Shown here: in pieces, positions 16,588 through 25,111 of the stretch
Layout: every line of letters begins with the position of its first letter
Numbering within the stretch: the stretch's first letter is position 1
Source of the DNA: Gp6-AA40 sp035649635
Lineage (GTDB): Bacteria; Acidobacteriota; Vicinamibacteria; Vicinamibacterales; UBA2999
Assembly (NCBI GenBank): GCA_035649635.1
Contig: DASRJE010000193.1
Coordinates: 1 to 64,000, forward strand
Direction: 5' to 3'
Length of the DNA stretch: 64,000 nucleotides
The notes under the pieces: model-generated
The model's input: the letters and a program-made list of their open reading frames with translations, nothing else
What the model was told of the DNA's origin: nothing
Databases searched by the model: none
Translations under genes and position numbers: made by a program

Positions 16588-18330
16588 ATGCGTCGAACTC
16601 TCGTCGGTCTTTTTGTCGTGGGCGCTGTCGTTGCCCTCTCTGCGCAGAGGCAACAGGAAGCGGCGGTTGCGGAATGGGTCCGATCGACGGCTATCCGGCT
16701 GCAGACAGTTGAAGCGGGCCACGGGTTCGCCGACCTGCAGCCGCTCAAGCGAGTGGTCGGCAACGCCCGGATCGTCGCGCTGGGAGAGGCCACCCACGGC
16801 ACGCGAGAGTTCTTTCAGCTCAAGCATCGCTTGCTCGAGTTCCTGGCCACCGAGATGGGGTTCACGATCTTCTCCATCGAGGCGAATCTGCCGGAGGCGT
16901 ATCGACTCAACGACTACGTCCTGAATGGCGTCGGTGACCCCAGACAACTCCTGCGCGGTATGTACTTCTGGACGTGGGACACCGAAGAAGTGCTCGACAT
17001 GATCCTGTGGATGCGCGCGTTCAACGCCTCGGGCAGGGGCCGCGTGCAGTTCACCGGATTCGACATGCAAACACCAACGGTCGCGATGGAGATCGTGCGC
17101 GGGTTCGTTGCCCGATACGATCCGGCTTCCGTCACGGCGATCGCCCGCGCAAACGCCGACATACTGTCCCTGAGCCTCCCATCGAGCTTTGGTGTAGCGA
17201 CGAGTACGTTCCCTATCGCGTTTGCGGCCGGCAAACGCGTCCGCTACAGCGGCTTCATCAAGACGACGGGCGTGACGCGCGGATACGCCGGGCTCTGGTG
17301 GCGCGTTGACGGTGAGAGCGGGATCCTCGCGTTCGACAACATGTCGAACCGTGGCGTGACGGGAACGAGTGAGTGGGCGAGATACGAGATCGATCTGCCG
17401 GTCGCAGCCAATGCACGGAACATCAACTTCGGCGCCCTGCACACCGGCGATGGCACGGCGTGGTTCGACGGCCTGACGATCGAGCTCGATGGCGTCCCGT
17501 ACACCAATCAGAGCTTCTTCGACCTCGACTTCGAGTCAACGACCCCACGAGGCTTCGCCGTGGGGGGCGCGGGCTATGAGGTTCAGCTCGATCGGCAGAC
17601 CGTGCGCAACGGGAATCAGAGCCTGCGCATGACGTATCGCTCTGCGGCGCCGGGACAGATCGATGCGGCGCGTGTGACGGCGACATGGAAGGACGTCGTC
17701 CGCACTCTCGAGGCCAATCGAGCGGCGTACCGGTCGCGCGGCGCGACCGAACAGGAAATCGAGTGGGCCACTCGGAATGCCATCGTCGTGTTGCAGGGCG
17801 TGCAAATGCGTACGAACGAGGTCAGCCGCGATCAGAGCATGGCGGAAAACATCAAGTGGATTCTCGACCAGTCGCCGAAGGAGAAGATCGTGCTGTGGGC
17901 GCACAACGGGCACGTCGCCGCCGGAGGCTTCGGGGGCTTCGAGCCGATGGGCGCGACACTCCGGAAGTTGTACGGCAGCGAGATGGTCGTGTTCGGATTT
18001 GCGTTCAACCAGGGAGCATTCCAGGCGATGGGACGGCCGATCGGTCTGAGCACATTTACGGTCGCTCCGGCGCCGGCCGGTAGTCTGGACGCAACACTCT
18101 CTTCGGCCCGCATTCCGGCGTTCGCGTTGGACTGGCGGCGCGCACCGTTCGCCGGACGTGGCGTTGTCGTTGGCCCGTGGATCAACGAACAGAAGAAGAC
18201 GCGCTGGGTCGGCTCCACCTATTTCGAGAGTGCGCCCGAGGCCTTCTGGATCGATCTGCGCGCGCGCGAGGCGTTCGACGTGACGCTGTTCATCGAGATG
18301 ACGACGGCAGCGCGCAGCAACCCTCGTTAG
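16588..18330 (+). CDS. Erythromycin-esterase-like protein with an inserted beta-sandwich domain
   Basis: 580 residues; ATG 16588 follows a GGGAG at 16574-16578. N-terminal signal-like segment (MRRTLVGLFVVGAVVALSAQ). The erythromycin-esterase fold is seen as ALGEATHGTREFFQLKHRLLEFL and FSIEANLPEA (~55-95), with the catalytic His and Glu positions retained, and resumes with IVLWAHNGHVA (~435). Between ~205 and ~355 a ~150-residue block (RVRYSGFIKTTGVTRGYAGLWW, ARYEIDLPVAANARNINFGAL, GTAWFDGLTIELDG) looks like a carbohydrate-binding-module beta sandwich. Most members have unknown substrates, so macrolide resistance should not be assumed. Divergent from the metallopeptidase gene. Confidence 0.85.
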   Translation: MRRTLVGLFVVGAVVALSAQRQQEAAVAEWVRSTAIRLQTVEAGHGFADLQPLKRVVGNARIVALGEATHGTREFFQLKHRLLEFLATEMGFTIFSIEANLPEAYRLNDYVLNGVGDPRQLLRGMYFWTWDTEEVLDMILWMRAFNASGRGRVQFTGFDMQTPTVAMEIVRGFVARYDPASVTAIARANADILSLSLPSSFGVATSTFPIAFAAGKRVRYSGFIKTTGVTRGYAGLWWRVDGESGILAFDNMSNRGVTGTSEWARYEIDLPVAANARNINFGALHTGDGTAWFDGLTIELDGVPYTNQSFFDLDFESTTPRGFAVGGAGYEVQLDRQTVRNGNQSLRMTYRSAAPGQIDAARVTATWKDVVRTLEANRAAYRSRGATEQEIEWATRNAIVVLQGVQMRTNEVSRDQSMAENIKWILDQSPKEKIVLWAHNGHVAAGGFGGFEPMGATLRKLYGSEMVVFGFAFNQGAFQAMGRPIGLSTFTVAPAPAGSLDATLSSARIPAFALDWRRAPFAGRGVVVGPWINEQKKTRWVGSTYFESAPEAFWIDLRAREAFDVTLFIEMTTAARSNPR

Positions 18331-18362
18331 CCCGTTATTCGGGCCAAGGCGATTTATACTCG
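18326..18362. repeat. Partial copy C of the composite palindromic repeat
   Basis: GTTAGCCCGTTAT, then a degenerate middle, then TATACTCG resembles one end of the repeat at 27398-27540. Its first bases supply the TAG stop codon of the erythromycin-esterase-like gene (18328-18330). Only one end of the repeat is present here, so the assignment is tentative. Confidence 0.4.
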
Positions 18363-18500
18363 TTCTCACAACCGCAGCAGCCACGCGAAGCGCGGCAATA
18401 GATACTGCGGAACTGGAACCCCGCAGGCGCGAATTTCGTTCCTCCTTATAGTGGGCGGCGCGCGGTGCACACCGTTCAGCATTCGCATTTACCTGATGCG

Positions 18501-18647
18501 ATGACCACCTTCCTCATGCGGCTATTCGGGCTGTTGCTCCTGACGTTCGCCATCTCTGCCTCGAGTTGCCAGGCCGTGTTCCAAGGGGGACCGTCGAAGA
18601 ATGCGCCGCAACAGCTGAGCCCGGCGTCGTTCCAGCATGACCGGTGA
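18501..18647 (+). CDS. Small putative lipoprotein
   Basis: 48 residues: MTTFLMRLFGLLLLTFAISASSC followed by QAVFQGGPSKNAPQQ. A hydrophobic signal helix ends in SASSC, an acceptable though not ideal lipobox, so the mature peptide would be only ~26 residues. The gene overlaps the start of the XpaC gene by 11 bases, which favours a real coupled gene over chance. An ATG at 18516 is an alternative start. Function unknown; possibly an accessory of the XpaC-TelA pair. Confidence 0.5.
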   Translation: MTTFLMRLFGLLLLTFAISASSCQAVFQGGPSKNAPQQLSPASFQHDR

Positions 18648-19551
18648 CCCCAGAGGCGTGGCCCCTGTGAACGTTCGAATTGGCGCCGTGGCGGCGGCGA
18701 AAGCATCGCTGGCGAGGTTCCGAGCGCGCCTGAAGGTGGCCACGTCCGCTGCGCTGTTCCTGCTTCCACTGCCCCTGTTGATCGTCATTGCCGGTGCACT
18801 CATTGCCGACGATATCGAGCGGCTCACGCTGGCGGCAAGCGCACTTGCCTGTTTCTGGATCGCCGGGGTCCTGACGTGGCGCGGCCTGGCCAGCGAGATG
18901 GGTTACGTACTCGGCGAGGAAATCGACCTCGATCGGATCCCTCGCAAGTTCCTGGGCGCCCTGCTCACGGCCGGCGGTGCGGCACTGGCGGCTTTGACCG
19001 CGAACCACAGCGTGGTTGGTGCGGCGACGTTCGCTGCACTTGGCGGCGTCGGCCATCTCTGTTTCTACGGGTTGGACATGCGCGTGCGTCGGGTGACCGT
19101 TACACCAGTGGACGGGCTGGACGTCGGCAGCATCGCCGATCAGCTCGAGCAGGCCCATCTGCGCCTGCGACGCATCGATGCCGCGGCGATCGCCATTGCA
19201 GTCCCCGAGTTTCGCAGCCGCCTCGCGCGAATCACCGCGGCCGGCCGCGATATCCTCACCGAGATCGCACGCGATCCACGCAAGGCCAGCGGGGCACGAC
19301 GCTTTCTCAACCTGTTTCTCGACAGCACCGAGCGGGTCACCGCCGAATACGCCCGCACGCACCCTGGCATCAGGAGCCGTCCGCTCGAGGAGAACTTCCG
19401 AAAGCTGCTTCTCGACATGGAGCAGACATTCTCCCGGCAGCAGCGCAAGCTCCTTGAGAGCGATGCCGTGTCGCTCGATGTCGAGATGGAAGTGCTGAAT
19501 GCGCGCCTGAAGCAGGAAGGCGTAATCGAATACGTGGAGAAACGAATATGA
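18637..19551 (+). CDS. xpaC: XpaC-family (5-bromo-4-chloroindolyl phosphate hydrolysis) protein
   Basis: 304 residues. Two to three transmembrane helices in the first third (ALFLLPLPLLIVIAGALIA, LAASALACFWIAGVL, AALAALTANHSVVGAATFAAL) precede a cytoplasmic helical region with FRSRLARITAAGRDILTEI and RARFLNLF-like RRFLNLFLDSTERV, typical of XpaC. The gene overlaps telA by ATGA (19548-19551). In many bacteria XpaC and TelA are encoded side by side; XpaC is a membrane protein of unclear biochemical role despite its name. Start at ATG 18637; GTG 18667 is possible. Confidence 0.85.
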   Translation: MTGDPRGVAPVNVRIGAVAAAKASLARFRARLKVATSAALFLLPLPLLIVIAGALIADDIERLTLAASALACFWIAGVLTWRGLASEMGYVLGEEIDLDRIPRKFLGALLTAGGAALAALTANHSVVGAATFAALGGVGHLCFYGLDMRVRRVTVTPVDGLDVGSIADQLEQAHLRLRRIDAAAIAIAVPEFRSRLARITAAGRDILTEIARDPRKASGARRFLNLFLDSTERVTAEYARTHPGIRSRPLEENFRKLLLDMEQTFSRQQRKLLESDAVSLDVEMEVLNARLKQEGVIEYVEKRI

Positions 19552-20699
19552 GCGATACGAATCCGACGACCGCACCGCGCCCCGGTGCACCCGCAGCTGC
19601 TCCTCAGCTACCGGCCAAGGAGATCCAGTCGTACGACGCGGAGCCGCCCGAGCACCGGGCGGACATCGATCGCGTCCTCTCCGAGCTCGACATCAACGAC
19701 AGCAATACCATCCTGTTCTTTGGCACGAACGCGCAGGAAGAAGTCACGTCTGTCGCCGATGAGATGCTGGAGGGCGTCCGCAACAAGGAGACTGGCGCTG
19801 CCGGCCAAACCTTGAACGAGATGGTTTCTACCTTACGAGGATTCTCGGCGCAGGAGCTCGATCCGAACCGAAAGTCCGGTGTGATGTCGCGGCTGCTCGG
19901 CCGCGCCCGGCCGCTTGCAAAAGTGCTGCAGCAGTACGAACAGGTCCGCTCGCAGATCGATGCGATCAGCAATCGTCTCGACGCACACACGAGCACGTTG
20001 ATGAAGGACATCGGCATGCTGGACCGCTTGTACGAGCGCACTCTCGACTACTTTCGTCGCCTCGAGATCTACATCGCCGCCGGCGATGAGCGCCTGCGCC
20101 GCCTCGACACGCAGGAGTTGCCCGCGCTCGCACGCGAGGCCGAATCGAGCAAAGACGTGGTGAAGGCGCAGCGGCTCGCCGATCTGCGTGCCAAACGCGA
20201 CGATCTCGAGCGGCGCGTGCACGATCTCAAGCTGACGAGACAGGTCACGATGCAGAGCCTGCCCTCGATCCGGATCGTGCAGCAGAACGATTCGGCACTG
20301 GTCGCGAAAATCGAGTCGACGATCGCGAACACGATTCCGCTGTGGCGGCAACAGTTCGCGATTGCGGTTACCGTCGCCCGTTCGGCGGAAGCCGGCGAGA
20401 CCCTGCAGAGGGCCACCGATTTGACCAACGAGCTGTTGACCGCCAACGCCGAGGCTCTGCGTACGTCGACTCAGACAATACGCACCCAGGTGGAGCGCGG
20501 CATTGTCGACATCGCCGCGCTGAAGAAGGCCAACGATGCGCTCATCGCAACCATCGATGACGCGGTTCGCATTGCCGCTGAAGGCAAACGCCAGCGGGTC
20601 GAAGCAGAGAAACAACTCGCGGCCTGCGAGGCGGAACTGAAGCAGGCGATTGTGGCCGCGCGCTCCCGAACGGCGGCCGCTGCGTCGCGGCCATCGTGA
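19548..20699 (+). CDS. telA: TelA-family toxic anion resistance protein
   Basis: 383 residues with no signal peptide. Typical TelA segments: NTILFFGTNAQEEVTSVADEML (~50-72), GVMSRLLGRARPLAKVLQQYEQVRSQIDAI (~105-140), ERTLDYFRRLEIYIAAGDERL (~160-182), RQVTMQSLPSIRIVQQNDSALVAKIESTI (~230-262), then a long coiled coil to the C-terminus. TelA proteins were named for tellurite resistance and have later been linked to envelope stress. The ATGA overlap with xpaC shows coupled translation. The stop codon is the exact point where the truncated kinase remnant on the other strand begins. Confidence 0.9.
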   Translation: MSDTNPTTAPRPGAPAAAPQLPAKEIQSYDAEPPEHRADIDRVLSELDINDSNTILFFGTNAQEEVTSVADEMLEGVRNKETGAAGQTLNEMVSTLRGFSAQELDPNRKSGVMSRLLGRARPLAKVLQQYEQVRSQIDAISNRLDAHTSTLMKDIGMLDRLYERTLDYFRRLEIYIAAGDERLRRLDTQELPALAREAESSKDVVKAQRLADLRAKRDDLERRVHDLKLTRQVTMQSLPSIRIVQQNDSALVAKIESTIANTIPLWRQQFAIAVTVARSAEAGETLQRATDLTNELLTANAEALRTSTQTIRTQVERGIVDIAALKKANDALIATIDDAVRIAAEGKRQRVEAEKQLAACEAELKQAIVAARSRTAAAASRPS

Positions 20700-21288
20700 A
20701 GCTGCTCGGGACTCATGTAGGCGAGCGTGCCAAGCACCGTCGCGCCGGTCATGTCGGCGATGGTCGAGACAGCAGTGTGACGCCCAGCGATGAGGAGGCG
20801 GTGAGCGGATCGGCAGCATCGGGCTTGGCCAGACCGAAGTCGAGCAGCTTCACCGCGCCCGTGCGCGTCAGGCCGATGTTGCTCGGCTTCAGGTCGCGAT
20901 GCACGATCCCCCGCTCGTGCGCTGCGTCGAGGGCTTCCGCGATTTGCCGGGCGAGGCCGAGCACGGTGTTCACCGCAAGTCCATGACCTGCACCGGTCAG
21001 GAGATCGGCGAGTGTCCCGCCATCGATGAACTCCAGGACCAGCGCGCGCAGGCTCGCGGCCTCTTCGATACCGTAGATCGTGGCGATGGCAGGATGGTTG
21101 AGCGACGCCAGCACGCGCGCCTCGCGTTCGAAGCGCGCGACACGATCGGCATCACCGGTAAATGCCGCCGGGAGCATCTTGATGGCAACGTCGCGGCCAA
21201 GCCGCGTGTCCAGGGCGCGGTACACCTCGCCCATTCCGCCTTCGCCAAGCTTCTCGAGGACGCGAAAGGCACCAATCCGTTCGATCAC
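20700..21288 (-). pseudogene. Ser/Thr protein kinase remnant, truncated and frameshifted
   Basis: Begins at GTG 21288, overlapping the sulfite-oxidase stop as GTGA. The N-terminal kinase lobe is intact: GEGGMGEVYRA (glycine loop), VAIKMLP (Lys), ALVLEFIDGG, HRDLKPSNIGL (catalytic loop) and DFGLAKPDA. The frame then hits a stop at 20749-20751, while the next conserved block, VLGTLAYMSPEQL, continues in another frame, so a one- or two-base indel lies near 20750. Homology ends at the telA stop codon: the C-lobe and any sensor or permease-linked part are gone. Intact relatives are Acidobacterial STKs of several hundred residues more. Confidence 0.85.
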
Positions 21289-22682
21289 GACACGCGAATC
21301 GGGACTTCCTGGATTGCGTTGTTGCCGTATCCGAGCCGGTTCCACTCGGCACGATCGGGCTGAGAACGACCGGCAAGATCGGTCGCCCGTGCACGGAGGA
21401 TGAGGTCACTGGCTTTTTCCACGCGCGTAATCAATTCCCACCACTGCCAGCTGTAGCGATTGCGTTCGCTCACGAGACGCGCGTCTTGCCAGTCGCGGCC
21501 ATTCAGGCTTACCTCGACGCGCGCAATCGGCGCCGCACCGGACCATGCGACGCCGCGGATGGCCAATTCGCCCGGGCCCACCTCTGTATCCGGTAAGGGC
21601 TCGGTGATCAGCGCGCGGACCCGTTGCAACGTCACGGGCTCGCTGACGACTCGACCGTCGCGCTCCCATTGATACCGGTACTTGTCCCCCTGGTAGTGTC
21701 CAGTGAATGCCCGGTCAATGACCTCGATCTCGGTCAACCACTTGACCGACGCGACCGCGTACCAGCGTGGAACGATGAGACGCAGTGGATATCCGTGTTC
21801 GATCGGCAGTGGCTCGCCGTTCATCGCGTAGGCCAGGAGCACATCGCTGTCGCGCGCGTCGTCGATCCGCAGACTGCGCTCGAAGCGAATGGATTCCGAT
21901 CGGCCGTCCACGGCACCGCCATCAGCGCCACGAAACAGCACGTCCTGCGCATCCTGCCGCACGCCGGCGCGATCCAGGATCTCGACGAGCGGCACCCCGG
22001 TCCATTCCGCCGTGCTGACGGCGCCCAGCCCCCATTTCTCCCCCTCGGTGGGCCGATCGAACAGCGCCCGTCCATTGCCGGCGCACTCCAACGTGACGAC
22101 CTGCGTTTTCGATCGCATGTTCTGGAGATCACGAACCGTGAAACTCTGTGACCGCTCGACGAGGCCGCCGATCGCGAGCCGAAATGACGCCGCGTCGAGA
22201 CTGGGCATACGGAAGTTGTTGCGCATATAGAAGCGCGCATTCGGCATGACGACGCCGCCAACGAGCGCCGCAAGAGACGTCTCGCAGTTGAGAGGATGCG
22301 CCCGGTGCACGACCATGCCGGCGTCGATCGCCTGCTGGCAGGCTTCTTCGGGATCCAGCGTCGGCACTTCTGCGCTCGCCGGCAGAGGCGCCCCACACCC
22401 ACCGCTCGCGACTGTGCGCACGCACGTCGAAGCCGGGTAGATGTCGAGCGTGCCAGCCTGCTGGAACGGTTGCATGAACTCGCGAAGGCGGCTCTCGTCG
22501 GCAGCTTCGACGATCATGTACATGGTGTGCTCGCCTTGGACGACGGCTTCACCCTGGATCTGCAGTCCGAACTTCCTGACGTTCGGGCGACTCAGGTGAT
22601 TGAGAAGGCTGGCACCCATGAACGGATCCTGCGCAGGACAGCCGTCGGCCGGGTGCTGATGCCGGACGATGAACAAAGGCAT
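21285..22682 (-). CDS. Sulfite-oxidase-type molybdopterin protein with an N-terminal ferredoxin-like domain
   Basis: 465 residues; ATG 22682 has a strong GAGGAG six bases upstream. Residues 1-~95 (MPLFIVRHQHPADGCPAQDP, MYMIVEAADESRLREFMQPF) are a small alpha/beta domain resembling stand-alone DUF3303/DUF4242-like proteins. Residues ~125-330 form the Mo-cofactor domain with the Mo-binding Cys in LECAGNGR (~residue 200) and PLRLIVPRWYAVASVKWL. The C-terminal dimerisation domain follows (IRGVAWSGAAPIARVEVSLNGRDW). No Tat signal is seen, so it may be cytoplasmic. Catalysis is likely oxidation of sulfite or a related small molecule. The downstream kinase remnant overlaps it by four bases. Confidence 0.85.
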   Translation of the reverse strand: MPLFIVRHQHPADGCPAQDPFMGASLLNHLSRPNVRKFGLQIQGEAVVQGEHTMYMIVEAADESRLREFMQPFQQAGTLDIYPASTCVRTVASGGCGAPLPASAEVPTLDPEEACQQAIDAGMVVHRAHPLNCETSLAALVGGVVMPNARFYMRNNFRMPSLDAASFRLAIGGLVERSQSFTVRDLQNMRSKTQVVTLECAGNGRALFDRPTEGEKWGLGAVSTAEWTGVPLVEILDRAGVRQDAQDVLFRGADGGAVDGRSESIRFERSLRIDDARDSDVLLAYAMNGEPLPIEHGYPLRLIVPRWYAVASVKWLTEIEVIDRAFTGHYQGDKYRYQWERDGRVVSEPVTLQRVRALITEPLPDTEVGPGELAIRGVAWSGAAPIARVEVSLNGRDWQDARLVSERNRYSWQWWELITRVEKASDLILRARATDLAGRSQPDRAEWNRLGYGNNAIQEVPIRVS

Positions 22683-22812
22683 TTGGTCTCCTCGATGCTC
22701 GGCTGTTCTAGTTTTCCACAAACGGGTGGCCGCCCTTTACTTCTTCTGAATCGACGGGAAGTCCAACATGCTTCCCCGCGACCTCTGACGACTGTGCCTG
22801 GCGCCAACCTGA

Positions 22813-23204
22813 CCTACCCAAATCCACGCGCACACCTGGGCCTACTTTGGTCTTGCCGCGCTGTTCGTGGTTTCAGTAACGGCAATCGCACGCGACATAT
22901 CCGACAGCATCGCTCAGCTGCAGCACGGAAGGCCATTCCGACCGAAAGCGTAACAGTGACTCGGCTGCGCAAGCAGCAGCATGCGCTCATGCGCTTCGAC
23001 GACGCTATACCCGACGGTATCAGCGAGGCGATGAACGCGTCGGATGAGGAGTGGGGCGAAGAGCGCTTGATGGATGCTGTAGGGCCCAATCGCGCCACCG
23101 CTGCGCGCACGCTCATCGACCGGGTGATGACGACGGCCGACACGTTCGTCGCCGGCGCCCCACAGCACGACGACATGACCCTGCTCGTGGTGCGCGCCAT
23201 CTAA
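22813..23204 (+). pseudogene. SpoIIE-type phosphatase remnant (membrane/HAMP linker and C-terminus)
   Basis: Two pieces in different frames. From 22813 to about 22954 the frame reads HTWAYFGLAALFVVSVTAIARD then ISDSIAQLQHG, which looks like a transmembrane helix followed by the start of a HAMP linker, ending at a TAA. From about 22971 another frame reads GISEAMNASDEEWGEERL and AGAPQHDDMTLLVVRA, the C-terminal end of a SpoIIE/PP2C phosphatase with its conserved QHDDMT motif. Several hundred bases that should lie between are missing, so the gene is dead. No start codon or ribosome site is associated. Confidence 0.65.
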
Positions 23205-23208
23205 GCAA

Positions 23209-23245
23209 GGTCCTTGGTCCTTCGGCCTGAGTCCCTGGTCCGCGT
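23209..23245. repeat. Second locus of the GGTCCTTGGTCC word family
   Basis: AGGTCCTTGGTCCTTCGGCC followed by GAGTCCCTGGTCC matches the word family at 501-631. It directly follows the phosphatase remnant; the rest of the gap up to 23414 holds no gene that I recognise. A strong GAAAGGAGG ribosome site for the ankyrin gene ends this gap. Confidence 0.5.
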
Positions 23246-23414
23246 TTGACATCGACGCGGCCGTCCCTGGATACTGCCGGGAGCGCGCTGACAGGGCGCC
23301 ACCAACCCGCGGCAAGGGAATACTCCCACCTGTTTGGTCCAAAGTCGTGTGCGTGTGCACCTTCTTTCAGCCTGGTTTCAGCGGGGCACAGGCGATTCAT
23401 GAAAGGAGGTCGCC

Positions 23415-25028
23415 ATGACCACTTCGAAGTCCCTCCCGACTCGTCCGTCCCTCGAGTCTCTCCGCAAACAGGCAAAGAAACTGGCGCGCGACGTCGCCGC
23501 CGGTCATGCAGACGCGATCGCCCGTGCAAGACTGCACCTCCCCCACGTCGACCAACCCATCACCCAGCGCAACGCGCAACTCGTGATCGCGCGTGAGTAC
23601 GGCTTTGCCGGCTGGCAGGACCTCATCGCCGAGGTGAGCAAACGTCTTGGCCGCGGTCTCGAGTGGGCGGCAGCGCAGGCTCGACGCGCCATTCACGACA
23701 ACGACGTCGAGCGCCTGAAGCAACTGTTGGCTGAATATCCGGCGTTGCTGTCCTGGCAAGGCACCGAATGGGACGGTAAAGGCGGCCTGCTGGGAATCGC
23801 GACGGGCGCCTATGCCGACGCAGGAGACCCGCAGAGAGAACAGTGGTTCACGCGCGGGGCGTGCGCCGAACTGTTGATCGACGCCGGCGCCATCGTGCCG
23901 CCATCGGTATGCGAGGGCCTCATCGAATCCCGTGCAAAGGGCCTGCTGCAGTTGTTTCACCGCAAGGGCCTGCTTCCGCGCACACTCAAGTTCTTTGCCG
24001 CGCTTGGTGAACTCGATGCTGTTCGCGACGCTCTGGACGATGACGGGCACGATCTCGCGATGGTCAACGATGTGTTCATCTGCGCCTGCCGCTTCGGCCA
24101 CGAGGCCGTCGCCTCACTTTTGCTGGAGCGATCCATCTCGCTCGATCCCGAGCTCGGCAAGCAGGTGGATGGAAGCCTGGGTCGCCCCGCCTTCGTCAAG
24201 TACTTCATCGACACGCGCGTCGCGCACGCGACGGCAGCCCTCGGACCGTGGAAGGCGTTTGTCATGGAGCAGGTCAGCCGCGCGGCCCACGATGGCGATG
24301 TGACGGCATTCGTCAGCACGTTGCAGCATGAGCGGTGGCTGCTCGGTGAAGCGCACGTGGAGTTTCAGGCTGGGCTCATCGGGGCGGCAACGCTGAACGA
24401 TCGCGGGGGAATCATTATTGCCCTCCTCGATCTGGATCCGGCACTCCTCCGGCGGCAACGGCCAACCGAATGGCAACCGTTCGAATTTGCGTTCACCTAT
24501 GCGAAGGCACACCTCATCCCACTGCTCACCCGCCTCCGGCCGGTGCCGGACGATCTGCCGCATGCGGCAGGCATGGGCGACCTCGCCCGGGTGAAGCGCT
24601 GGTTCGACGAGTCCGGCGCGCCCGCGCTGGGCGATCTCGACAATCACTATCCCTGCAACAGCGTGCACGCGCGGAAGTACGATGACCTCCACTGGGGCCC
24701 GCCCGATGCGCAGCATGTGGTAGATACGGCGCTCGCATGGTCCGTCATCAACCGTCACTTCGACGTGGCGGACTTCCTGCTCGAGCACGGCGCAAACATC
24801 AACACCAACTGGAACTCGCACGAGCCGGCGAGCATCCTGCACCATCTGGTTTTCTTGCCGAACCCTTACGAGTCGATGCAATTCCTCATCGATCGCGGCA
24901 TCGACCTGACCATCAGGGACTACCGTTGGAACAGTAACGCAGTCGGTTGGGCGCGCCACGGCAACAACGACGAGACGATGGCTCAATGGCTGGAGGCGGC
25001 GGGGCGGCAGCGGGAACTGAAACGATGA
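23415..25028 (+). CDS. Ankyrin-repeat protein
   Basis: 537 residues; ATG 23415 preceded by AAAGGAGG at 7-base spacing. The first ~75 residues (LPTRPSLESLRKQAKKLARD, QLVIAREYGFAGWQDL) are an N-terminal helical module common at the head of bacterial ankyrin proteins. Degenerate ankyrin repeats follow: ARRAIHDNDVERLKQLLAEYPAL (~88), GELDAVRDALDDDGHDL (~195), CRFGHEAVASLLLERS (~222), then clearer ones near the end (HFDVADFLLEHGANINTNW, SMQFLIDRGIDLTIRDY). No signal peptide. Probably a cytoplasmic protein-protein interaction module; partner unknown. This is the only intact gene between two decayed ones. Confidence 0.85.
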   Translation: MTTSKSLPTRPSLESLRKQAKKLARDVAAGHADAIARARLHLPHVDQPITQRNAQLVIAREYGFAGWQDLIAEVSKRLGRGLEWAAAQARRAIHDNDVERLKQLLAEYPALLSWQGTEWDGKGGLLGIATGAYADAGDPQREQWFTRGACAELLIDAGAIVPPSVCEGLIESRAKGLLQLFHRKGLLPRTLKFFAALGELDAVRDALDDDGHDLAMVNDVFICACRFGHEAVASLLLERSISLDPELGKQVDGSLGRPAFVKYFIDTRVAHATAALGPWKAFVMEQVSRAAHDGDVTAFVSTLQHERWLLGEAHVEFQAGLIGAATLNDRGGIIIALLDLDPALLRRQRPTEWQPFEFAFTYAKAHLIPLLTRLRPVPDDLPHAAGMGDLARVKRWFDESGAPALGDLDNHYPCNSVHARKYDDLHWGPPDAQHVVDTALAWSVINRHFDVADFLLEHGANINTNWNSHEPASILHHLVFLPNPYESMQFLIDRGIDLTIRDYRWNSNAVGWARHGNNDETMAQWLEAAGRQRELKR

Positions 25029-25111
25029 CCACACCCAAAGTGCGTGGATATCGCACCAGGCAGAGTCGCTGGCAAGGTGATCAGCGCGCATCCTCATGAA
25101 CCAGGAGCCAC

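Noticed and set aside
15366..16712. 448-residue plus-strand frame opposite the metallopeptidase
   Set aside because: Shadow frame crossing two divergent genes, Arg-rich and without motifs.
16588..18330. Macrolide resistance gene
   Set aside because: Only the fold is shared with erythromycin esterases; family members have diverse unknown substrates and this one has an inserted domain.
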